From Muribaculaceae bacterium Zag1 (lineage in GTDB: Bacteria; Bacteroidota; Bacteroidia; Bacteroidales; Muribaculaceae), in contig NWBJ01000060.1 of assembly GCA_002633115.1 (NCBI GenBank), forward strand, positions 1 through 33,539: a DNA stretch of 33,539 nucleotides, given 5' to 3'. Positions within the stretch are counted from its first letter, which is position 1. Every line of letters begins with the position of its first letter. Positions 1 through 8,914 of this stretch are shown here, one piece after another. The position numbers were made by a program, and so were the translations under genes. The notes under the pieces were generated by a model. The model saw nothing but the letters and a program-made list of their open reading frames with translations, was not told where the DNA came from and did not search any database.

Positions 1-860
1 GGTTTGACTGGGCGATGAAGTACATGCTGCGCAGCCCGGCCAACTTCGACGTGCTCGAGGGTTTGCTTTCTGCCGTGCTCGGCGAAAAGATTAAGATCGA
101 GGCCATTCTCGAGAGCGAGGGTGACAAGAAAGAGCAGGATGAGAAGTTCAACCGTGTCGACATCCGATGCAAGAACAGCAAAGGGCACATCATAATCATC
201 GAGGTTCAAAACACCAGCGAGGCCGACTATATCCACCGCATCTTGTTCGGAGTGTCGCAGGCCGTGGTGCGCCACATCGACGAAGGCAAGCATTATGCCG
301 AAATCCCCAAGGTTTACTCCATCTCCATCATATACTTCAAGCTCGGCAACGGCTCTGACTACATTTACAGGGGCAAATACGAGTTTACTGGGCTGCACAA
401 CCAGGAAGCGCTGACATTCACAGACAAGGACAAGAAAGTCTTGGGCATCAGCTCTCCCAGCGATCCTATGCCTGAAACCTACTTCTTGATGGTCAAGGAC
501 TTCGACAAGGTGGCAAAGACACCGTTGGAAGAATGGATGCGATTCCTGAAAGACGGCGTAATAGACCCAGACACAAAGGATAAAGGGCTGAAGGCCGCGC
601 GCCACAAGCTCGATTACATGAAGATGTCTCGCGATGAGCAAGACCGCTACATGCGTCACTACTGTGATGCCAACAGTTTCACCTATACTCAGGCGCGTGA
701 GAAGGAAATAGCCTTCCACGAAGGTAGGGAGGAGGGCATCGCCATCGGTGCCCAAAATGCCATGGTCGATGTTGCACGCAAGATGAAGGCGGCTGGGCTT
801 CAACCCTCAGAAATTTCAAAATTTACTGGACTAACCGAAGAACAAGTGAATGAATTGTAG
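1..860 (+). CDS. Rpn-family recombination-promoting nuclease / PD-(D/E)XK 'transposase' (5' partial)
   Basis: The frame is open from the first bases of the window: codons before the first internal ATG (position 15) read F-D-W-A, and 'FDWAMKYMLR' followed by 'ANFDVLEGLLSAVLGEKIKI' is the usual N-terminal block of this family. The true start therefore lies upstream and the gene is cut by the window edge. The PD-(D/E)XK core is visible: 'LESEGD', then 'RVDIRCKNSKGHIIIIEVQN', with D in VDIRC and E-V-Q as the likely metal-binding set. The C-terminal part is charged and helical, ending in a helix-turn-helix-like stretch ('GLQPSEISKFTGLTEEQV'). Relatives are annotated as Rpn nucleases or PDDEXK-family transposases and are multicopy in gut Bacteroidales. 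Their role is only partly known (DNA cleavage, RecA-independent recombination, suspected phage defence). It stands alone here, convergent to the next gene. Confidence 0.85.
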   Translation, partial: FDWAMKYMLRSPANFDVLEGLLSAVLGEKIKIEAILESEGDKKEQDEKFNRVDIRCKNSKGHIIIIEVQNTSEADYIHRILFGVSQAVVRHIDEGKHYAEIPKVYSISIIYFKLGNGSDYIYRGKYEFTGLHNQEALTFTDKDKKVLGISSPSDPMPETYFLMVKDFDKVAKTPLEEWMRFLKDGVIDPDTKDKGLKAARHKLDYMKMSRDEQDRYMRHYCDANSFTYTQAREKEIAFHEGREEGIAIGAQNAMVDVARKMKAAGLQPSEISKFTGLTEEQVNEL

Positions 861-910
861 GTATTCGCTTATACTCCATTTTACATAGACTTAAACTGAA
901 TAAAACAGAA

Positions 911-943
911 ATAAGGCGCGGATCCGGGGGATTCGCGCCTTAT
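911..943 (-). terminator. Hairpin terminator for the minus-strand giant-protein operon
   Basis: Perfect 10-bp arms (ATAAGGCGCG and CGCGCCTTAT) enclose a 13-base loop. Read on the minus strand the hairpin lies 25 bases after the stop of the 2644-aa gene and is followed by a T-rich run (TTCTGTTTTATTC). On the plus strand, downstream of the Rpn gene, the following bases are less T-rich, so its main target is probably the minus-strand operon, though it could act both ways. Confidence 0.6.
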
Positions 944-967
944 CGATTTATAGGGGGACAGCTGGGA

Positions 968-3900
968 TTACTTTACGATCAGCTTGGTGACATGGCCATT
1001 GAGGGAGACGATGTAGAGGCCCTTGCCACCTATCGGGTAGGTGTTGTGGCCCGACTCTACATTGAGGACAGTGCTGCGGCCAGCAATGTCGCTGAGGATA
1101 GCCTGGGCCGAGCAGGGAGCCACAATGTGGAGCACACCGTCAGACAGCCAGAGGCGGAAGTCAGAGTTGACAACCGAGGCAATGCCCTGGGTGTCGGTCA
1201 CAATTGCACTGGCATCATCGGTCGAATAACTGATGATGTCGCTGCCATCGATGGTCACCACTAGGCCATTGGTGAGGGTAATCTCCTGCATCTGAGGCAT
1301 AAAGTCGGCATCAGCCTCAATCACCACCTCAAAGACAGTGCCAATAGTAAGGGCATCCTCAATCGCGCTGTACAGAATCATGCGATTCAGAGAATTGCGC
1401 CTCCAAATCACATAAGTTGATTCTGGCACATCATCTCCAGCGTACACATCCGATATGGTCAAGCCGTCGGGCAGTACCAGGTCGGCTTGCATAGCGGCAT
1501 AACCGCTGCCGTCAACGATGTTGACCTTGAGCACAGCCTTCTCAGCCGGCTCGATAGCCAGATTGTCGATATCGAGAGCGGCAACCGGTCCACCCCAAGT
1601 GAGAGGAGCGGTCAGGCGCTTCCATTTGGCAGCGAGGTCCAGGATAGTAAAGATATCATCGCCATCGAGCGAGTCATTCTCATCGGCATCAGCTGCCACC
1701 TCGTCAAACTCATCAACCTCGTACTCATCGAGATAGCGAGCCAAAGCCACGGCATCGGCCACAGTAATCTGAGTGTCGGCATTGGCATCGCCAAGCACGT
1801 AGCTCTCGGTGCTGCGCAAGTCGGCATCAACGGCAAAGTCGCCATCGACAGTGATGGTAATCTCGCGGTCGCGACTGTAAATCTTGCCATCTACTCGCCA
1901 GCCTACCCAACGATAACCGGCAGCAGGTTCGATTCCAATGGTGAGCTCATCGCCATACTCATACACGCCTGTAGCGGCGCCAGTGAGAGCGGCAGCGCCC
2001 TCGGGATAATTCACGTCCACGCGATAACGCTTGGCAGCGAATCCGGCGGTATAGAGAGCATCGCCGAGCAGCGTAGCCTTGTATTCGGGCTCAGTGCTTA
2101 CAGTCTCGCCATCGCGGCTCCAACCGGTGAACTCATAGCCCTCGGCCGGCACAGCCTTGAGAGCCACCTCTGCGCCATAGTCGTAGCGGCCCGAGGCAGG
2201 AGTAACGGTGCCACCCTTGCTGGGCGAAGCCACAACCGAGAGAGTCACCTTGCCATCGGCATACTGTATCCACGAGGCCTGACGGCCAGAGGTGCCAGTG
2301 AATCCCTCTGTATCAACGATGCCAGCGGTCTGTACGGCCAGAGTATAATATCCATCCCCTGAATTGACATTCGATAGGTCAAGCGAGTATTGCTGGTCAG
2401 AGAGCTGAGTGATTGTTACAAGTGCCGCATCAAGCTTCTCGCCTTGGCAATGCAGAGTGATGTCATCTGCCGAGAAAGTGGTCGAGTCGATAGCCTTGTT
2501 GAACTCAACAGTCACCTCAGCGAGAGGCTCCTTGAGCACCACGCCCTCGTCGGGCAGGCCATTGATAGCGGCTACCTCGAGAGTCACCTCGGGTCGAGGC
2601 TCGAAGGTGAGCACATAAACATCAGCTCCACCGAGCATATTATCGGCAAAATGAATCAAATTCTCATAGATAGGTTCCTTGCCGTCGGGCAGAGTGCGGT
2701 CGGTCTGCCAGAAATTGCGCAAGTTGATCTGCTGTCCGTCGCTCTGGCGAGTGATTGAAGCGAGAGCTTGTCGCCCGGCCGTCGGGTCTACGATAGCACC
2801 GTAGTTCCATCCAGCCGAGGATGGGGTCACAGCCAACAGGTAGCGCTCGCCATCGCCCGAGGCAATCTCTGCGCTCTTGGCGATAGCCACATCCTCGACA
2901 CTGCCATCCGACAGATACAGGCGGTCGGGATAATCATTAGCATCCTCAATGTCGTTGACCAAGAATCCGGCCAGGGCATCATCAGTGGTGCCTAGCTTGA
3001 GGCTGCGTATCAACTCATGGATGGTCACATCGCCGAGCAACGACAGGTCGGGATTGCCATAGCTGGTGACATGAGTAGCCTCGACATTGTAGCTGTTGAA
3101 GTGGCCAAGCAAAGTGCTGGTAAACCACCACTGGGCATACGCGGTCGACTTAGACGGAATCTCGCCAAAGTCGGTTGCCACGGTGCCACCAAGAGCGAGG
3201 GTCTTGTCTTGGCCATTGAGTTGGGCGCTGATGATTTCAAAGTCGATGAGCAGACCCTTTTCGTTGTCGACAATCTTGGGCTGCTCGGTGAAGATTTGCA
3301 CGCGAGTGGCATCGCCATTGCCCACATTGTTGATCAGGAGCGAGAACTCAGCCTCTTGCATCGGTTCGATTGCCTCGGTCAGCGGGTCATCGCCGAATAC
3401 ATCGCGCTGCATAAAGTAGGTCAGGTCGAGCACTGGGCTCGGCTTAACAGTAAGAGTAACCGGCGAGAGGTCGCGACGCACCTCCAATCCAGTGCTTGGA
3501 TCGATATAGCTAAGAATACCACCGAATGAATATTCCATCGGCAGCTCGGGAGCGGCATATTTGGTAGGTATAAACAGCACGGTGGCTGTGCCGGTCGACT
3601 GAGCGGCAAGGCTCCAACCAGCCTCAAGGTCGAGCTGGCCAGTGAATCCGTCGAGGCTCTCAGCGTTGATTTGGAACTCGCGGCTGGTAGCCACAGCGCC
3701 ATTGGGGTCGGTGATAGAGATAAGCAGCTTGACATCGGTCATAGCAGTCGACTCATTGCCATTGTACACGGTAAGGGTGCCACGGAATGCCTGGCGAGTC
3801 ACAACCATCGTCTGCGAGAATTGCACAGTCACGCTCGAGCAAACCGACTTGGAACCCTCAGAAAGCAGCGGCTCCATAATCTCGTATTGCTCATTCCACA

Positions 3901-6900
3901 TCTCCTCGGTGCTTTCGTAACCAAGGGCTATCGACTGATTCTCGGCATCCTTGATGAGCTCGACATACTCAGCGAGTTTATCATAGTCGATGTAGTTGTC
4001 GCTCGATGGAGCCTTGCCATTGTCGCGGAGGAATGAATTGTTGATTCTCTCCACGAAATGAGCCAACTCAGGAGTAGATATGCTCATCGGCTTGACATCC
4101 ACGAAGTCTTCGATGGTAAAGCTCTCCTTGTCGCTCTCGGCGATTACAGAGAACATTCCCTCAAGCTCAGTGCCAATAACCTCGTCCCAAGCGTCAGAAC
4201 CCAGAATTTCGAGCAAGAACTCGCGATAAGCGGTAATCTCTTGCAATGGAATCTCGGCACGCTCATGGAATGTGGCGATATTGTCGCTCTGCGCTTTGCG
4301 CACTACCATATAGTCGGTAGGATTCTTGGTGCTATCTTCGGGACACGGCTCGGTGAGATTTATCAAGCACGAACCGATATTGGCCAGCCAGCCTACGATT
4401 GTGCACCCGGCAGCCGCAGCTGCTCCGGCTCCTGTTGCTGCGGTAGCAGTGCCAATTGCAGCGCATACCGAAGCTACGCAAGACACAGCGGTAAGGCCAC
4501 AGCCAGCGGCATTACGGGCGTTGAATCCGCCAGTAGCGCAGTCTGCTACGCCCTTGGGGCATCCCCATACCGGATCCCAACCGATGATGCAATCAATCCA
4601 TTTCTTAGCAGCATGGGCGCGGCATGGGTCGCAAAAGTCAGTGTCGCTTGTAGTCGGTGTCGACTGGTTGGAGCTCGGCCCGTAGGTGCCGCCTCCGCCG
4701 CCACCTCCGCCAGGACCGCCGAGGCCGCCTCCTCCGCCACCAAAGCCGCCGATGCTGCTGGCGATAGTGCCGAGCATACAGGTGCCGACTGCGAATCCAG
4801 CAGCTGTGCTATTGTCCTTCAGGTCTTGGCCGGGGCAGAGCGTCTTGTGGCGTTCGTTCATATTGGCCATGCAGTTGGTATAGGTGCGAGTGGCATCGCT
4901 GGCACGGCGCACAATCTTAGTGGCGCTGCCGCTATCGCTCAGGCCCTTGCGGGTGAACAGCACGGGATAAACCACGGTCTGATTGGCAGGAATGTCAATC
5001 AGTCGCTGCTCATCGACAAACTCAAATTTCCAATTCTCATTCTCATCAGGCAGGATAAATTGAGTCTCAAACGCGGTAATCAAGCCCTTGTTGGTGAGGG
5101 TGAAATAGTAGAGACGCGATTCGCCATCGACCATATCGTCAAACTCTATCTCATCGGGACCCTCGATCAGCACCACCGGAGCCGGCACATTGGTCTCGAA
5201 AGCGACAGTGGTGACGATGCGGTACTCGTCTTCAACCTCGGTCTCGACCACATCCCAGGTGTAGGAGATGGCCTGATACGATAGATTCACATTGATTGAG
5301 CGGGTCTGAGCCGGGTCAATCAGGATATTGTTGCTGTAGCAGTCATGATTTTGAGCGCTTACGCTCAGAGCATAGTAGCCCTCGGGCAACTCTACATCGT
5401 AGCAGCCAGTGGCATCTGTCTCGCCCTGGGCAACGACGGTATTGTTGTAAGTGCTGCGCACAATCACCTTGGCACCCTCGACATGCGGAGCCTCAGCGGT
5501 GAAATAGGTGTACTCGTCGCAAACATCGACATGCAGCCAACCCGTAGTCTCAGACACTGGCACGATCGAGTAGGGGATTGACATGCCCTTGCCGCTCTCG
5601 CTGTTGAGGGCGATGGTGCCGGTGATTGGCACATTGATATTCATCGATGAGGTGGGTTCGAGCATCAACACCACCTGAGCCGTATCGTTCTTGGCCAGGC
5701 TGTTGATTTCAAGCGGAGTAGCGCTCTTCATCCAAGATGGCAGGCTCAGTGTGATTTTGCCCGTGGCTCCATCGCCAGTGTTGGTAATCTGGAATGGATA
5801 AGCGCGGCTTTCGCCCACGGTCATCGTGGTATTGATAGTTGACACGCTTGCCTTGAGCGTTGGCTCGGCATTGCGCACATAGTAATATACGGTGGTGGTA
5901 AGCGCTTGACCATAGTCAGTGGTAACTGTCACATCCAGAGGATACCATTTCACCTCATCGCTCTGCTTTGAGCCGGTAAGAGTGATGCGCAAATCAGCCT
6001 TGGCACCACTCTGCATAGTGCCGATGGGCTCAACTGTCACTTGCATATCATCGGGCGCACCAGCCACTGTTGCGGTCACATTGCCCATGGCGATATCGCA
6101 AGGATTGGTAAGCGGAATCTCGCATACATAGGGCTTGTCGGTAACCATCTCGCACTTGATATAGCCAGTGGTAGCGCGCTTCAGGCCGTAGAGGTTGAAG
6201 TATGCCTCGCCATCGGTGAGATTCTCGCCGGGATAGCAAGCGCCAACGTCAAAGCGGCCCACTTGGCCAGTAAGAGGAGCGAACTCGGCCGAGAAATCAC
6301 CATTGTCATCGCTCTTGGCCGAGAGGGTCTGGCGCACGCCATTGTTCACTACATAGATCTCAACGTCTTTTTGCTTGACATCCTTGCCAGTGACCTTGCC
6401 GGAAATATTGACCGATTCTCCAGCCTTGACTTCGGCCTTGTCGACCGCTACGCTCAGCGAGTAGGGCGACACCACAGTGACGAGGGCATAAGCCGAAACA
6501 TTGTTGGTGTAGTTGATTTCTTTAGCCTTTTGGCCATCATTGACCACGGCATAGAGATTGGCTGCGCCAACTGTGGACGGGAGGGTAATTTCTTGCTCGA
6601 TTTCAAGCGTAGTACCCTCGGCTACATCCTGCGGCAAATAAGCGGTAGCGGCAGCAACTGTCTGGCCAGCAAAGTAGAAACCTACCTTGGTAGCCTCGGC
6701 CAGAGGCGCAAAACCAATATTCTCAACCGTAATCTTTGCAGTGACTGTCTCAGACGCGCAGCCCTCAGATGCACTCAGCGAGATAGCCGAGATGATGCCA
6801 TCGGGCAGCGACTGGTCGGTAATCATCACCCAGCACTTGCCCATAGTGTAGTCAGTGGCCTCGGCTGTGAATACTATTGTCTCGGTATCATCCGAAATAT

Positions 6901-8902
6901 CATTCTTAAGCACATTCACCAAGGCCTGCACGCTATTCTCGCCTGACGGGATAGTGACTTGCGAGGGGTACTCAACGCGGCTGTCGGCATTGCTGCTCAG
7001 GCTGACTGTAAGAGCACGGTCGGCTGAGGTATTGCGCGACACTGTGAGCACATTGCCCTCCGAGCCCTCAAGCCAAGTTCCATTCTGGGCCTTAAGCTCT
7101 ACAGCCGGGCCATCATTGTCAAGAATTGTAAGGGTAGCCTTGACTGTGCCGCCCGAGGTGTTTGGAGCCGAACAACTGCACGATGCGATATACACGGCAG
7201 CCTGAATCTCTACATCGCTTACCTCATCGACAATGGCATTGTCGACAATTCCGATTGAGAATTGCGCTTGCTCTACACCGCTGGCCATGGTGATCATGTC
7301 GGTCTGGTAGTAGATGCGCCCCTCAGAATTGTCGGTAATCTTGATTGTGGCTTGCTTGTTGATATTGGTGGTGCGCTTCAGCACTGCCACTACGGCGTTG
7401 GGCCCAGCGGCCTCGCTCACAGCATCGGGGGTGAGCTCAAGAGTGATCTCCGGCATATCATCGTCGGCAATCTCCACTGCGCAATAGCCATCTTCAAAGC
7501 CTTCGGCTTGAGCGGTAAATACCGCAGTGGCGTCTTCCTCAACATCGTCATTGTCAACAGTCGAAATCTCGACAGTCACCGAGCTGGTTCCAGCCGGCAG
7601 CGCGACAGATGAGGGATAGGTGAATCTGCGAGGCAGATCGCAATAAAGATTGACAATGGCATCGGACTTAGGCGCACGCTGAGCAGTAATTGTCAGGGTC
7701 AAGGATTCGCCCTCAGTGACTGCGCTTGCCGAGGGAGTAATCGACAGGGCCGGATATTCGTCATCAATCACGGTGAGCGAGGCCTGAGCCACCTCATAAG
7801 CATTGCCGGATGCCTCAATCAGGAATGCATCGCTCTCGTCAAGCTCGGAATTGTCAACTACAGAGATTGAGAAATTGGCCGAGGCAGCCCCCGAGGGGAT
7901 TGTCACTGACGCTGGCAGCGCCAAGCGCGAATCGCCCTCAGCGAGAGCGAGGTTGAATACCTCGTCGGCCTGACGGCTGCCGCTGCGAGTGAGTTTGCAC
8001 GAGAGGGGCAGTCCGTAATTCTCATCAACCGACGCGGTAGGCAACTCGATGTAGAGCTGTCGGCCGATATTGATGGGGTTGGCCGATACGGCAGTGTTGT
8101 TTGCTTGAGCAGTGGCCGGTTCGCCAGCATCGCTATTGGCAACTACCTTGACTTGCACTGTGGCGTTGCCGTCCAGTCCGATTATCTGAGGCAGCTCAAT
8201 CTGAGCCTGTCGCGAAGCGGTGCCAGAGGCGGCAAGATTGCCGCCATCATAATAAACAGTGGCTATCTGCTTGCTCTCCAAGCCATCAGCGCCGATCAGC
8301 GAGATTTGCTCCTTCCAACCGCCGGTGGTAGGCATACCGCCCACGTTGGACACTTGCCAGCTTACGCTGATGATGTCGCCGGGCATGGCCTGGCTCTTGT
8401 CGGTAGTGACTGCGCTGGTCTCAAGGTCAGGAGCCTTGACTACCGAAAGCACACCAGCAGAATAGCCAGTCATCACATTTGCGCCGGTTTTATCCGTAAG
8501 GGTCACGTCTGAAAGAGCGAGTTGGTAATCGCCCTCGGCAAACCCATCGGGCAGGTAGGCCTCGATGTAGAATAGGGTGCCAGAGTTGCCGCGCATCGCG
8601 CTATTGTCGGTCGAGAGACCGAGCACGCGAGTGGTGCCTGCCACATTGGCAATCTGTATCTGGTGCGAGGCCGAGCGGTCAGTGGTGGCTACGCCAGTGG
8701 CATAGATGCCTTGCGGCAGAGCTATGTCGAACTGGAAGCCAACGATTTCGGCCGTATTGTCAAGCATTACTGGCAGCTGCGCAGTGCGTCCGGCTTGGGC
8801 CTTGACATCTGGCAGGGAGAGCTTGTTTTGGGCTGCGCCCAATCCTACCCCAAATGTCATGGCCAACAACAGCGCCAGCAGTCGGCATGTTATCTTTTCC
8901 AT
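968..8902 (-). CDS. Giant multidomain secreted adhesin-like protein (Calx-beta, CARDB, dockerin-like, T9SS-like C-terminus)
   Basis: A 2644-aa exported protein with a clear signal peptide (about 1-25, ending GLGAAQ). The order I can see is: cohesin-like beta domain (26-155), CARDB-like domain (about 158-272), four Calx-beta-like repeats each ending in a 'VIDDEYP' or 'LDNDGP' type motif (about 280-700), a second CARDB-like domain, Ig-like domains, a carboxypeptidase-regulatory-like domain (about 1120-1200), a poly-glycine tract (about 1386-1407) leading into a Cys-rich hydrophobic segment (1423-1520), an unassigned central block, an SbsA/Ig-like domain (about 2100-2200), two InlB-B/bacterial-repeat-like units (about 2220-2365), a dockerin-like region ('GDANADTQITVADAVALA', about 2367-2430), another cohesin-like domain, and a C-terminal T9SS type A-like sorting domain ('GGKGLYIVSLNG'). 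It is probably a cell-surface structural or adhesive protein; no enzyme motif is visible. It is the second gene of an operon, 12 bases after its neighbour. Confidence 0.8.
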   Translation of the reverse strand: MEKITCRLLALLLAMTFGVGLGAAQNKLSLPDVKAQAGRTAQLPVMLDNTAEIVGFQFDIALPQGIYATGVATTDRSASHQIQIANVAGTTRVLGLSTDNSAMRGNSGTLFYIEAYLPDGFAEGDYQLALSDVTLTDKTGANVMTGYSAGVLSVVKAPDLETSAVTTDKSQAMPGDIISVSWQVSNVGGMPTTGGWKEQISLIGADGLESKQIATVYYDGGNLAASGTASRQAQIELPQIIGLDGNATVQVKVVANSDAGEPATAQANNTAVSANPINIGRQLYIELPTASVDENYGLPLSCKLTRSGSRQADEVFNLALAEGDSRLALPASVTIPSGAASANFSISVVDNSELDESDAFLIEASGNAYEVAQASLTVIDDEYPALSITPSASAVTEGESLTLTITAQRAPKSDAIVNLYCDLPRRFTYPSSVALPAGTSSVTVEISTVDNDDVEEDATAVFTAQAEGFEDGYCAVEIADDDMPEITLELTPDAVSEAAGPNAVVAVLKRTTNINKQATIKITDNSEGRIYYQTDMITMASGVEQAQFSIGIVDNAIVDEVSDVEIQAAVYIASCSCSAPNTSGGTVKATLTILDNDGPAVELKAQNGTWLEGSEGNVLTVSRNTSADRALTVSLSSNADSRVEYPSQVTIPSGENSVQALVNVLKNDISDDTETIVFTAEATDYTMGKCWVMITDQSLPDGIISAISLSASEGCASETVTAKITVENIGFAPLAEATKVGFYFAGQTVAAATAYLPQDVAEGTTLEIEQEITLPSTVGAANLYAVVNDGQKAKEINYTNNVSAYALVTVVSPYSLSVAVDKAEVKAGESVNISGKVTGKDVKQKDVEIYVVNNGVRQTLSAKSDDNGDFSAEFAPLTGQVGRFDVGACYPGENLTDGEAYFNLYGLKRATTGYIKCEMVTDKPYVCEIPLTNPCDIAMGNVTATVAGAPDDMQVTVEPIGTMQSGAKADLRITLTGSKQSDEVKWYPLDVTVTTDYGQALTTTVYYYVRNAEPTLKASVSTINTTMTVGESRAYPFQITNTGDGATGKITLSLPSWMKSATPLEINSLAKNDTAQVVLMLEPTSSMNINVPITGTIALNSESGKGMSIPYSIVPVSETTGWLHVDVCDEYTYFTAEAPHVEGAKVIVRSTYNNTVVAQGETDATGCYDVELPEGYYALSVSAQNHDCYSNNILIDPAQTRSINVNLSYQAISYTWDVVETEVEDEYRIVTTVAFETNVPAPVVLIEGPDEIEFDDMVDGESRLYYFTLTNKGLITAFETQFILPDENENWKFEFVDEQRLIDIPANQTVVYPVLFTRKGLSDSGSATKIVRRASDATRTYTNCMANMNERHKTLCPGQDLKDNSTAAGFAVGTCMLGTIASSIGGFGGGGGGLGGPGGGGGGGGTYGPSSNQSTPTTSDTDFCDPCRAHAAKKWIDCIIGWDPVWGCPKGVADCATGGFNARNAAGCGLTAVSCVASVCAAIGTATAATGAGAAAAAGCTIVGWLANIGSCLINLTEPCPEDSTKNPTDYMVVRKAQSDNIATFHERAEIPLQEITAYREFLLEILGSDAWDEVIGTELEGMFSVIAESDKESFTIEDFVDVKPMSISTPELAHFVERINNSFLRDNGKAPSSDNYIDYDKLAEYVELIKDAENQSIALGYESTEEMWNEQYEIMEPLLSEGSKSVCSSVTVQFSQTMVVTRQAFRGTLTVYNGNESTAMTDVKLLISITDPNGAVATSREFQINAESLDGFTGQLDLEAGWSLAAQSTGTATVLFIPTKYAAPELPMEYSFGGILSYIDPSTGLEVRRDLSPVTLTVKPSPVLDLTYFMQRDVFGDDPLTEAIEPMQEAEFSLLINNVGNGDATRVQIFTEQPKIVDNEKGLLIDFEIISAQLNGQDKTLALGGTVATDFGEIPSKSTAYAQWWFTSTLLGHFNSYNVEATHVTSYGNPDLSLLGDVTIHELIRSLKLGTTDDALAGFLVNDIEDANDYPDRLYLSDGSVEDVAIAKSAEIASGDGERYLLAVTPSSAGWNYGAIVDPTAGRQALASITRQSDGQQINLRNFWQTDRTLPDGKEPIYENLIHFADNMLGGADVYVLTFEPRPEVTLEVAAINGLPDEGVVLKEPLAEVTVEFNKAIDSTTFSADDITLHCQGEKLDAALVTITQLSDQQYSLDLSNVNSGDGYYTLAVQTAGIVDTEGFTGTSGRQASWIQYADGKVTLSVVASPSKGGTVTPASGRYDYGAEVALKAVPAEGYEFTGWSRDGETVSTEPEYKATLLGDALYTAGFAAKRYRVDVNYPEGAAALTGAATGVYEYGDELTIGIEPAAGYRWVGWRVDGKIYSRDREITITVDGDFAVDADLRSTESYVLGDANADTQITVADAVALARYLDEYEVDEFDEVAADADENDSLDGDDIFTILDLAAKWKRLTAPLTWGGPVAALDIDNLAIEPAEKAVLKVNIVDGSGYAAMQADLVLPDGLTISDVYAGDDVPESTYVIWRRNSLNRMILYSAIEDALTIGTVFEVVIEADADFMPQMQEITLTNGLVVTIDGSDIISYSTDDASAIVTDTQGIASVVNSDFRLWLSDGVLHIVAPCSAQAILSDIAGRSTVLNVESGHNTYPIGGKGLYIVSLNGHVTKLIVK

Positions 8903-8914
8903 AATTCTATAGGA

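Noticed and set aside
4058-5284. Long plus-strand open frame (about 408 codons) and several others opposite the giant protein genes
   Set aside because: They mirror the codon pattern of the minus-strand genes, have no recognisable domains and no promoter or start context; they are antisense shadows.
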